A DNA stretch of 14,091 nt from NCBI GenBank assembly GCA_026417275.1, contig JAOADO010000021.1, positions 1 through 14,091 of the forward strand, given 5' to 3'. The first letter of the stretch is position 1. Each line of letters starts with the position of its first letter. This document shows, one piece after another, positions 1 to 7,914 of the stretch. The translations under genes were made by a program, and so were the position numbers. This DNA is from Verrucomicrobiia bacterium. GTDB lineage: Bacteria > Verrucomicrobiota > Verrucomicrobiae > Limisphaerales > JAKPVM01. The notes under the pieces are model-generated. The model saw nothing but the letters and a program-made list of their open reading frames with translations. It was not told the DNA's origin and made no database searches.

Positions 1-716
1 CTGTAGATGAACAGAATGGTGGCAAAACTGTTTATCGGCTTGGTTCATTACAATGGCTGGGCTCCTGTGATATCAAAATAACGGACAACGTCAAAAAGAG
101 CGTTGAAAATGGCGGCATTGTCGTTGGTTTTGCAAAAAATGATGAACTTGTTGCTTATTTCATCCTTGAAGATACTATGAAGGATGGAATCCGCGATGTA
201 ATAGCCGACCTCGAAAGAAATGGACTCAAGGTTTACATGGTAACAGGAGACAATCGGAATTCAGCGCAACGAATTGCGGAAAAAATCGGAATTAAACCGG
301 AACGCGTGTTTTCTGAAATCACGCCGGACAAAAAAGCGGAGATTATCAGGTCATTACAGGCAAACGGGGAACGGGTTGCGTTTGCCGGCGACGGCATCAA
401 CGACGCCCCGGCGCTTGAAGTATCCAACCTTGGAATTGCTGTCAGCCGCGCCAGTGACATTGCCCGCGAAGCGGCAGACGTAATATTGCTCAACTCTGAT
501 GTCCACGCTATTCCGGAGGCTTTAAGACTTGCGCAGGCGACTTTGAGAACTATAAAACAGAACCTGTTCTGGGCGTTCTTTTACAACGCCGCGGCTGTCC
601 CGCTTGCGGCGCTCGGATTTTTAAGCCCGATTGTTTGCGCCGCGGCAATGGGGGGTTCAGACGTAGTTGTTATAGGCAACGCGTTAAGATTGAACAGGTG
701 GAAATATAAGGCTTAA
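1..716 (+). CDS. P1B-type heavy-metal-translocating P-type ATPase, C-terminal part (5' end outside window)
   Basis: This is the C-terminal portion of an inner-membrane ATP-driven metal pump. The frame is open from base 3 with no start inside the window, so the N-terminal metal-binding region, most membrane helices and the DKTGT phosphorylation loop lie upstream. Visible parts are the end of the nucleotide-binding domain, the TGDN motif (243-254) and the GDGINDAP hinge motif (387-410), which bind ATP/Mg and close the phosphorylation site. Two final membrane helices follow (about 567-630 and 631-690). The first carries the YN pair and the second reads AAMGGSDVVVIGNALRL, resembling the last helix of Cu+ pumps (AMxxSS...NALRL) but with Asp where the second Ser is usual. 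Copper or a related soft metal is the likely substrate; the family is certain, the metal is inferred. The ABC exporter gene starts 6 bases downstream, so the two are probably co-transcribed. Confidence 0.93.
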   Translation, partial: VDEQNGGKTVYRLGSLQWLGSCDIKITDNVKKSVENGGIVVGFAKNDELVAYFILEDTMKDGIRDVIADLERNGLKVYMVTGDNRNSAQRIAEKIGIKPERVFSEITPDKKAEIIRSLQANGERVAFAGDGINDAPALEVSNLGIAVSRASDIAREAADVILLNSDVHAIPEALRLAQATLRTIKQNLFWAFFYNAAAVPLAALGFLSPIVCAAAMGGSDVVVIGNALRLNRWKYKA

Positions 717-722
717 TCTCAA

Positions 723-2582
723 ATGCATCATGGTATTCATCATCACAGCGACCTGACAGTCGAGGAATCATTTAAAGCCAAACCGCGTTCAACGATTGAA
801 ATCCAGAAGCGGATTGCGCGCTATCTTTCTCCGTATAAATGGATGGCAATTGGAACAGTTGCTTGCGCCCTGCTTTCGCTCGCTTTTTCATTCGCATATC
901 CGCGGTTGACCCACCTGTTGATTGACGAGGTCATTGGGAAGCAAAGGCAGGAATTATTGCTTTCTTCCATGGTGTTGCTTGTCCTTGCTTTCCTGTTGCG
1001 CGACCTCTTCAATCACCTGCGAATTAAAATTAACAATACACTTGAACAAAACGTAATATTCGACATTCGCCGTCAGTTATTTGCGCGTCTGCAGAGATTG
1101 CCGGTCTGTTATTTTGACCAGCGCGCCAGCGGAGACCTTATGACGCGTGTCATGGAGGATGTAACTGCTGTTGAACGACTCCTCATTGACGGAGTGGAGC
1201 AAGGTGCGGTCGTCCTTGTAAGCATTGTTGGTGTAACGGTCATTTTGTTCTGGATGAATCCCGTTCTTGCGGCAATTGCCATGATTCCTATTCCGCTCCT
1301 CACCGCTGGGGCGCTTCTGTACACATTCACAGCGCACAAACGTTATCGCGCTCACAGGGAAGCATCCAGCGCATTGAACGCGCTTTTGATGGACGACCTG
1401 CAGGGCATCAGGCAAATCAAAGCCTTTGCGCGCGAGGATTACGAAGATGATCGGTTCGCTCGCAAGGCGTCTGACCTCCGCAACGCCTCTCTGAAAATCA
1501 TGTATGCATGGGCGTTCTATTCCCCGCTGATGAATTTCTTTGGCGCGATTGGCGTTGTTTTTGTCCTCTACTTTGGTGGTAAACAGGTTCTTGCAAATCA
1601 GATGACGCTCGGTGAATTAATGGGTTTTCTGCTTTACCTGAACCTGTTTTACGAACCAATAGGACGCCTCCACGGGTTAAACCAGATGCTCCAGGCGGCG
1701 CGCGCGGCAGGCGAGAGAATTTTCGACATCATGGACGCAAAGATTGAAGCCGAAAATTCGTCAAGAACAGCGCGGTTCACATCGACGGTCAGGGGCGAAG
1801 TAATTTACGAAAATGTGGGTTTTATCTATCCGAACGGTCGTGTGGCTTTGGAAAATATTAATATATGTGCAAAAGCAGGCGAGGTTGTGGCGCTTGTTGG
1901 ACCGACGGGTTCAGGAAAATCCACGCTGGCAAACTTGCTCCCGGCGTTCTATGAGCCAACGCAAGGCAGGATAATGATTGAGGGCATGGATATTTCTACC
2001 ATTCAACTCAATGAACTGCGCTCAAAAATCAGTTTCGTTAGCCAGGAGCCCTTTCTTTTCAATGGTACTATCAGAGAAAATATCCTGTATGGGAAACCAG
2101 ATGCAACTGAGGCAGAGTTAATCAACGCCTCTGTTTCGGCAAATTGCCACTATTTTATCGAAAACCTTCCACGCGGATACGATACTTATGTTGGAGAGCG
2201 TGGAATAAGATTGAGTGTTGGAGAAAAACAGCGAGTTAGCATTGCCCGCGCCTTGCTTAAAAACGCACCTATTCTTATTTTAGATGAAGCCACCGCGAGC
2301 GTGGACACCGCCACGGAGAAACTTATTCAGGAAGCCTTGCAACGGCTGATGAAAAATCGAACCTGTTTTGTCATTGCTCATAGATTAAGCACAATTCGGC
2401 ATGCAGACCAGATAATCGTCCTGCGCAACGGACGCATCATCGAGCGCGGTTCTCATCAAGAACTTATCGAAAGCGGCGGTCTTTATGCTACGCTGATAAA
2501 AATCCAGAACGCCGCCACAATAGAAGAAAGTTTTGAACAACTAAAATTCGCTGGATTGATTGGGGACAACGGCAAGGAGTGA
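723..2582 (+). CDS. ABC exporter, fused membrane and ATPase domains (MsbA/ABCB-type), His-rich N-terminus
   Basis: A 619-residue half-transporter expected to work as a homodimer in the inner membrane. Residues about 30-330 form the six-helix exporter membrane domain and about 355-600 the ATPase domain. ATPase motifs are complete: Walker A GPTGSGKST with K399, Q-loop Q441, signature LSVGEKQ (497-503, a variant of LSGGQ), Walker B ILILD with catalytic E522, D-loop SVD and switch H553. The closest general class is lipid or multidrug exporters of the MsbA type; the substrate cannot be read from sequence. The protein opens with MHHGIHHHSD, five His in the first eight residues, which is unusual and could bind metal. 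The start is the first ATG of the frame, 6 bases after the ATPase stop, with only a weak distant AAGG as ribosome site. Close linkage to the metal pump suggests a shared job in metal or envelope stress, which is inference. Confidence 0.95.
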   Translation: MHHGIHHHSDLTVEESFKAKPRSTIEIQKRIARYLSPYKWMAIGTVACALLSLAFSFAYPRLTHLLIDEVIGKQRQELLLSSMVLLVLAFLLRDLFNHLRIKINNTLEQNVIFDIRRQLFARLQRLPVCYFDQRASGDLMTRVMEDVTAVERLLIDGVEQGAVVLVSIVGVTVILFWMNPVLAAIAMIPIPLLTAGALLYTFTAHKRYRAHREASSALNALLMDDLQGIRQIKAFAREDYEDDRFARKASDLRNASLKIMYAWAFYSPLMNFFGAIGVVFVLYFGGKQVLANQMTLGELMGFLLYLNLFYEPIGRLHGLNQMLQAARAAGERIFDIMDAKIEAENSSRTARFTSTVRGEVIYENVGFIYPNGRVALENINICAKAGEVVALVGPTGSGKSTLANLLPAFYEPTQGRIMIEGMDISTIQLNELRSKISFVSQEPFLFNGTIRENILYGKPDATEAELINASVSANCHYFIENLPRGYDTYVGERGIRLSVGEKQRVSIARALLKNAPILILDEATASVDTATEKLIQEALQRLMKNRTCFVIAHRLSTIRHADQIIVLRNGRIIERGSHQELIESGGLYATLIKIQNAATIEESFEQLKFAGLIGDNGKE

Positions 2583-2752
2583 TTTTAATTGTTTCTGGAT
2601 GGATAATTTATAAGACCTATCGGGACAAGCGTTTGTTTAAAAGCAAAGATTTCGATAATAGACGGCGCAGTTGTATAAAAATGGTTCTCACAATTCTTAA
2701 AGAGCTGAGTTGCAAATTGTTTTTTTTAAATTAAATTCTATTAATTTTTTAG

Positions 2753-2779
2753 TTTACTAATTTTACTAATTTTTATTAA
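2753..2779 (+). repeat. 9-bp tandem repeat upstream of nfnA
   Basis: Two perfect adjacent copies of TTTACTAAT (2753-2761 and 2762-2770) are followed by a degenerate third copy TTTTATTAA (2771-2779). The block lies in the AT-rich gap between the ABC exporter and nfnA and ends 16 bases before the nfnA start. It may sit in the promoter or leader of the nfn pair. It could equally be drift in AT-rich sequence. No clear -35/-10 pair was recognised. Confidence 0.45.
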
Positions 2780-2795
2780 GAATTATAGGCTTAAA

Positions 2796-3638
2796 ATGCA
2801 TGTAATTTTAAGAAAGAAGCAACTGAGCCCGAATGTTACCCGTCTTGACGTTGAGGCACCGAGAATTGCTGAAATACGGAGGGCTGGACAATTTGTCATA
2901 GTTCATGCTCGGGAGGAATCCGAACGGATTCCGCTGACGATAGCGGACGCGAATCCACACGAAGGTTCAATAACGCTTGTGATTCAGGCTGTTGGACGCT
3001 CTACAATAGAACTTGTTTCGATGAATCCTGGAGAAGTGATTCGCGATATTGCCGGACCGCTTGGGAAACCGACGGAGTTGATTGAATCTGGAACGGCGCT
3101 GTGCGTAGGGGGCGGTGTTGGTACAGCCGTTGTTCACCCAATCGCGTGCGCTTTGAAGAATAATGGGGTGAAAGTTATCAGCATAATTGGTGGTCGTTCA
3201 AAGGAATGGGTTATTTTTGAAGAAGAATTAGCCCGGGTTGGAGAGGTAATAGTTTGTACTGACGACGGCAGTTATGGAAGAAAAGGTTTTGTTACTGAAG
3301 CCGCCAGAGATGTTTTAAAGAATGGGAATGTGGACATTGTTTATGCTGTTGGACCTGTGCCAATGATGAAAGCCGTGGTTGATATTACCCGCGCGCTTAA
3401 CGTAAAGACAATAGTTTCTCTGAATCCTGTAATGGTAGATGGCACAGGGATGTGCGGAGGTTGCCGTGTAAGCATAGGCGGAGAAAGTAAATTTGCCTGC
3501 GTGGATGGTCCAGAGTTTGATGGGCATCTTGTGGATTTCAAACTTCTAATGGATAGGTTGAGCACGTATCGTGCGTACGAGCAAGAGGCTTTGAAATATT
3601 ACGAACATGAGTGCAGGATTGGATTAAGCAAACATTAA
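2796..3638 (+). CDS. nfnA: NfnA-type FAD/NAD-binding subunit of NADH-dependent ferredoxin:NADP+ oxidoreductase
   Basis: A 280-residue protein of the sulfide/dihydroorotate dehydrogenase-like FAD/NAD-binding family (ferredoxin reductase fold). In NfnAB complexes this small subunit binds FAD, NAD(H) and a [2Fe-2S] cluster and exchanges electrons with the large subunit in the cytoplasm. The N-terminal 100 residues are the FAD barrel and about 100-200 the nucleotide-binding half, starting at the glycine-rich CVGGGVGTAVV segment. Near the C-terminus C220, C223 and C235 are cluster ligands, with D215 a candidate fourth ligand; the known family uses three Cys and one Asp. Full length fits the family. 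The nfnB gene begins 15 bases after the stop and encodes the matching large subunit. PyrK and the sulfide dehydrogenase subunit SudB are close relatives, but the nfnB partner favours Nfn. No strong ribosome site precedes the ATG. Confidence 0.88.
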   Translation: MHVILRKKQLSPNVTRLDVEAPRIAEIRRAGQFVIVHAREESERIPLTIADANPHEGSITLVIQAVGRSTIELVSMNPGEVIRDIAGPLGKPTELIESGTALCVGGGVGTAVVHPIACALKNNGVKVISIIGGRSKEWVIFEEELARVGEVIVCTDDGSYGRKGFVTEAARDVLKNGNVDIVYAVGPVPMMKAVVDITRALNVKTIVSLNPVMVDGTGMCGGCRVSIGGESKFACVDGPEFDGHLVDFKLLMDRLSTYRAYEQEALKYYEHECRIGLSKH

Positions 3639-3653
3639 TCATTTTCACTTTAT

Positions 3654-5090
3654 ATGGGCGTGGGAGAAATTAAAAAAATTACGGCGAAAGAGAGACTTTC
3701 TATTAGCCGACAAAAGATGCCGGAGCAGGAGCCTTCGGAAAGAAACAGGAATTTCAACGAAGTTAATCTTGGTTTTACTGAACAGCTTGCGATTCTTGAG
3801 GCTCAAAGATGTCTGCAATGCAAGGAGGCAAAATGCATTCCTGGGTGCCCGGTAATGGTAAATATACCCAAATTTATTACCTTGATTTCCGAAGGCAGGT
3901 TTGCCGAAGCAGCAGAAAGTATGCTTTCTGATAACGCTTTGCCTGCGGTTACAGGCAGGGTGTGTCCGCAGGAGACCCAGTGTGAATGTGTTTGCGTTCG
4001 CGGCTTGAAAGGTGCTCCTGTGGCGATTGGTTACTTGGAAAGATTTATTGCCGATTGGTATTACAACAATTCAGACAAGACTTCCATAGCTAAAGCCGAG
4101 CCGACCGGCTATAGAGTTGCCGTGGTGGGGTCTGGTCCGGCTGGATTGACTGCCGCCGGCGAGCTGGCAAAAATGGGTCACGATGTTACAATTTATGAAG
4201 CGTTGCATTTTCCTGGAGGCGTTCTTGTGTATGGAATTCCGGAATTCAGACTGCCAAAGAAGATTGTTCGCGAGGAAATTGATCGTTTAAAGTCGCTAGG
4301 CGTTAAAATAGAATGCAATGCTGTAATAGGGCGGACTTATACTCTTGGCGAACTGCGGGAAAGGTTTGACGCTGTGTTTATCGGGATTGGCGCGGGATTA
4401 CCGTTGTTTTTGAATATACCCGGGGAGAACTTGAAAGGTGTTTATTCCGCAAATGAATACTTAACGCGCGTCAATCTTATGCGAGCGTACGAATTTCCAA
4501 AGGCTCCCACGCCAGTGCTCAAAGCAAAAAAAATTGCTGTAATAGGCGGCGGAAATGTGGCGATGGACGCCGCTCGGACGGCGAAACGAATGGGTGCCGA
4601 AGAGTCTGTGATAATTTATCGCAGAACAAAGGCGGAAATGCCGGCGCGCGTGGAGGAGGTACACCATGCTGAGGAAGAAGGAATTAAGTTTGAATTTCTT
4701 GCGGCTCCGCTGGAGATAATTGGAGATGAAAACAACTGGGTTAAGGGGATACGATGCCAGCGAATGCAGCTGGGAGAGCCGGACGCTTCTGGCAGACGCA
4801 GTCCTGTGCCGATACCCGGTTCGGAATTTATCTTCGAATGTGATGCGGTGGTTGTGGCAATTGGCACGAGGGCAAATCCGCTTCTAACCTCAACATGTCC
4901 GGAACTCAAGGTTAATAAAAAAGGTTACATCGAAGTAAACGCTGACGGTATGACGAATCTACCGGGGGTTTTTGCCGGCGGAGATATTATCCGCGGCGCC
5001 GCCACTGTCATCCTTGCGATGGGCGACGGAAAAAATAGCGCCCGCGCGATTGATAAATATTTACGACAATTGAAACCCAAAAAATCCTGA
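3654..5090 (+). CDS. nfnB: NfnB-type large subunit, GltD-like NADPH-binding flavoprotein with Fe-S clusters
   Basis: A 478-residue member of the family often named NADPH-dependent glutamate synthase small chain (GltD/GltA-like). As the partner of NfnA it binds NADP(H), FAD and two [4Fe-4S] clusters, and the complex couples NADH and reduced ferredoxin oxidation to NADP+ reduction by flavin-based bifurcation. The N-terminal cluster domain has C53, C56, C61 and C65 (CX2CX4CX3C) and a second group C104, C110, C112, C114. The FAD motif GSGPAG is at 159-164, the NADPH motif GGGNVA at 298-303, and the FAD-closing segment GVFAGGD lies near the C-terminus. No glutamate synthase large-subunit gene is visible nearby and nfnA is adjacent, so Nfn is preferred over glutamate synthase or sulfide dehydrogenase. 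The stop lies in the arm of a weak AAACCC/GGGTTT inverted repeat that could help terminate transcription. Confidence 0.88.
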   Translation: MGVGEIKKITAKERLSISRQKMPEQEPSERNRNFNEVNLGFTEQLAILEAQRCLQCKEAKCIPGCPVMVNIPKFITLISEGRFAEAAESMLSDNALPAVTGRVCPQETQCECVCVRGLKGAPVAIGYLERFIADWYYNNSDKTSIAKAEPTGYRVAVVGSGPAGLTAAGELAKMGHDVTIYEALHFPGGVLVYGIPEFRLPKKIVREEIDRLKSLGVKIECNAVIGRTYTLGELRERFDAVFIGIGAGLPLFLNIPGENLKGVYSANEYLTRVNLMRAYEFPKAPTPVLKAKKIAVIGGGNVAMDAARTAKRMGAEESVIIYRRTKAEMPARVEEVHHAEEEGIKFEFLAAPLEIIGDENNWVKGIRCQRMQLGEPDASGRRSPVPIPGSEFIFECDAVVVAIGTRANPLLTSTCPELKVNKKGYIEVNADGMTNLPGVFAGGDIIRGAATVILAMGDGKNSARAIDKYLRQLKPKKS

Positions 5091-5185
5091 GTCTGTCGGG
5101 TTTTTGAGCGAAAAGTTTCTAAGGAACTCCGAATTTATTAAACGCAGGCTTGCATGTTTGCTTAAGACCGTTAAGAATTTTCTTC

Positions 5186-7879
5186 ATGAAATCTATTAAA
5201 GTCATGTTGTGGATTCTTATCGGTTTGGTTTCATCAGCCAGAACTTTGGCACAATCGGCTGTTTCGCCCGCAAATCTTGAAGAAAATTTATTCCCGTTTG
5301 TCCTGCCGTGGAACGATGATTCCGGGTCATCAACGGACTTTTCTTTTTTGCTTAAAAAACCGGCTGGCAGGGATGGATTTATAGCGATTGGAAAGGATGG
5401 TCACTTCTATGCGGGAAAAGAACGCATCAGATTTTTTGGAGTAAATCTGAGTTTCTCAGGAGGAATGCCGGAAATAAAGGATGCCCCAGGAGTCGCTGGC
5501 AGGTTGGCGAAATTTGGAGTCAATGTTGTCCGATTTCATCACATGGACACTGGTGCCTGGCCTAATGGAATTCGAGATGGAAGGGTAAAAACCAGCGGAG
5601 AACTTTCCCCCGAAGCTCTCGAGCGGCTCGACTTTTTCTTCAATGAATTGAAAAAGCGAGGTATTTACGCAAACTTTAATTTATTAGTCGGACGACCGTT
5701 TAATGCCGCCGATGGATTGCCAGCCGAGATTGAAAAACTCGATTGGAAGGAGCGCCATATTGTGGGTTTTTTCAATGAAAAACATATGGAACTTCAAAAA
5801 GATTATGCCAGAAAACTGCTTACACGGAAAAATCAGTTTTCAGGCATTCCTTATAATGAGGAGCCAGCCCTTGCATTTGTTGAAATAAATAATGAACAGG
5901 GATTGATTCACTCTTGGCTCGGGGGAGACGTGGATTCATTGCCAGGTGTTTTTATAAATGAATTGACCGTTAAATGGAACAAATGGTTAAAAACCAGGTA
6001 TTCAACCGATGCTAAACTAAAGGAGGCGTGGAACAAGGCGGCGATACCGCTTGGAGCTGAAATGTTGAGGAATGAGAATTTTGAAAAAGCACTTGATGGG
6101 TGGAACATTGAACAACATTCAACCGCGAAGGCTTCGTGGAAGGTGTATGAGGATGCCGCATTGAAGAACAGGTTAAAATCTGGCACTGTTAACGCGCTTG
6201 AAATTCAGGTTGGCTCCGTCGGAACCGAGTCATGGCACATCCAGTTGAATCAAAGCAGGTTGTCGTTTGAGGATGGTAAACCGTATACGATTAGATTCTG
6301 GGCAAAAGCGGATTCTCCGCGCCAGATATCCATCAGCGCTTCTCAGGCGCACGACCCATGGCAGAACATGGGGTTGAGCGCAAACGCAAGAATCGGAACA
6401 AACTGGGCTGAATACGAGTTTTCATTCATTGCTTCAATGACGGACAATCAATCGCGAATTAACTTCAGCAATTTTGGTTCAGCAGGTTCAAAAATTTGTT
6501 TTGCAAATATTTCGCTGAAGCCAGGGGGCATTTATGGAGTTGCAGAAACCGAGAGTCTGGAAAAGATGTCCATTCCATATTTTACTAAGTCCGGTTCCGC
6601 AAAGCGGACTGAAACCGCTCAACTGGACTGGATGCATTTTCTCTATGAAACAGAGGACAACTACTGGCAGGGCATCTATAAGTTTTTGAAGAACGAACTG
6701 AAAATAAAGGCGCTTGTTACGGGGACCATTGCGGGATGCGCGCCTCCAGGATTGATGGCTAAAATGGATTGGGTTGACACGCATGCATACTGGCAACATC
6801 CGCGTTTTCCGCGCCGTCCGTGGGATTCTGAAGATTGGTTTGTTGATAATCGCACAATGGTCAATGCAAAGGGCGGAACACTCCCTGGCTTAGCTTTAAA
6901 ACGCGTTTATGGCAAACCGCACGCGTGCACAGAATATAACCATCCCGCGCCGAATACATATTCAAGCGAGGGTTTTTTGCTTTTGTCTGCCTATGCTTCG
7001 CTTCAGGATTGGGATGCGATTTATGTTTATTCATACGCACACACTCGCTCTGGCGGCTGGGATGCAAGGAAGATTCTTGGTTTTTTTGATGTCGACCAGC
7101 ACCCAACAAAGATGGTCACTGTTGCACCGGCGTCTGCCATGTTTTTACGCGGCGATGTTAAACCAGCAAACACCGTTGTTGCGGCAAAACTGCCTGTGGA
7201 TAAAGAAATAAACATGCTCCGCAAGGCGCAATCGTGGAGATTAGTGGATGGTGGCAATGTCGGGATTCAATCTGAGGCGGCTCTTGTTCACCGCGTTGCT
7301 CTTTTAACGGAGGGTGTTAAAGCACCATTGTCTGCGGTGGAACCTGAAAAAATAAGAATCAACACAAATCGGTTTGTTTCAGACACAGGCGAGTTGGTGT
7401 GGGATTTAACAAATCCGCAGAAAGGTGTTGTTGTGGTGAATTCGGAAAAATCGAAAGCCGTGATTGGTTACGGAGGCGGAAAACGATTTGAACTTGGGAG
7501 GTTTACCGTCGAGCCCGAACAAAATTTGCAGGATGGATGGTCTGCAATAACGCTTACTTTGATGAATAAGGAATCGGAAAAACCGACGCGCTGGATTTTG
7601 ACGGCGACAGGTTATGCTCAGAACACAAATATGAAATGGAAAAATGCTGAAAAATCCAGCGTTGGAAGAAACTGGGGCGAAGCCCCTTCTCTGGTAGAGG
7701 GAATATCGGCAAAAATATCTGTTGTGAATTCAAAAAGCAAACCGCAGGTTTTTGCCCTTGATGAAAAAGGAAACAGAAAAGAGCAATTAACTGTGGCAGA
7801 AATTGGACAAAACAGATATCAATTTACAATAGGGGCAAGATGGGAAACACTCTGGTACGAAGTTAGTTATGCTGAATAA
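5186..7879 (+). CDS. Secreted glycoside hydrolase (clan GH-A/GH5-like) with internal carbohydrate-binding module
   Basis: An 897-residue exported enzyme expected to cut a polysaccharide or oligosaccharide; the sugar is not readable. I start at ATG 5186 rather than the in-frame ATG 5150, because 5186 gives a standard signal peptide (MKSIKVMLWILIGLVSSARTLAQS) with cleavage after about residue 22, while the longer start adds a non-signal-like extension. Residues about 45-290 are the first part of a TIM barrel, including the RFHHMD segment and the VEINNEQ strand with probable acid/base E237. Residues about 290-446 look like a CBM4/9-type jelly-roll module. The barrel then resumes, with probable nucleophile E583 in CTEYNHPAPN, and about 690-897 form a C-terminal beta-rich region. 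GH5-like is the best guess; other clan A families are possible. It converges with the small minus-strand gene 35 bases away. Confidence 0.82.
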   Translation: MKSIKVMLWILIGLVSSARTLAQSAVSPANLEENLFPFVLPWNDDSGSSTDFSFLLKKPAGRDGFIAIGKDGHFYAGKERIRFFGVNLSFSGGMPEIKDAPGVAGRLAKFGVNVVRFHHMDTGAWPNGIRDGRVKTSGELSPEALERLDFFFNELKKRGIYANFNLLVGRPFNAADGLPAEIEKLDWKERHIVGFFNEKHMELQKDYARKLLTRKNQFSGIPYNEEPALAFVEINNEQGLIHSWLGGDVDSLPGVFINELTVKWNKWLKTRYSTDAKLKEAWNKAAIPLGAEMLRNENFEKALDGWNIEQHSTAKASWKVYEDAALKNRLKSGTVNALEIQVGSVGTESWHIQLNQSRLSFEDGKPYTIRFWAKADSPRQISISASQAHDPWQNMGLSANARIGTNWAEYEFSFIASMTDNQSRINFSNFGSAGSKICFANISLKPGGIYGVAETESLEKMSIPYFTKSGSAKRTETAQLDWMHFLYETEDNYWQGIYKFLKNELKIKALVTGTIAGCAPPGLMAKMDWVDTHAYWQHPRFPRRPWDSEDWFVDNRTMVNAKGGTLPGLALKRVYGKPHACTEYNHPAPNTYSSEGFLLLSAYASLQDWDAIYVYSYAHTRSGGWDARKILGFFDVDQHPTKMVTVAPASAMFLRGDVKPANTVVAAKLPVDKEINMLRKAQSWRLVDGGNVGIQSEAALVHRVALLTEGVKAPLSAVEPEKIRINTNRFVSDTGELVWDLTNPQKGVVVVNSEKSKAVIGYGGGKRFELGRFTVEPEQNLQDGWSAITLTLMNKESEKPTRWILTATGYAQNTNMKWKNAEKSSVGRNWGEAPSLVEGISAKISVVNSKSKPQVFALDEKGNRKEQLTVAEIGQNRYQFTIGARWETLWYEVSYAE

Positions 7880-7914
7880 CCATATTTAGAGAATGTCTTA
7901 AATTTTATTTACTG

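Noticed and set aside
497..2582. LSVGEKQ signature in the ABC exporter as a sign of an inactive ATPase
   Set aside because: The variant occurs in other exporters, and Walker A, Walker B, catalytic Glu and switch His are all intact.
2690..2727. ACAATT/AATTGT inverted repeat followed by a T8 run after the ABC exporter
   Set aside because: The stem is six weak pairs with a loop of about 19 bases, too unstable to call a terminator.
5150..5185. Upstream ATG giving 12 extra residues on the glycoside hydrolase
   Set aside because: The extension would precede and disturb a good signal peptide that starts at 5186.
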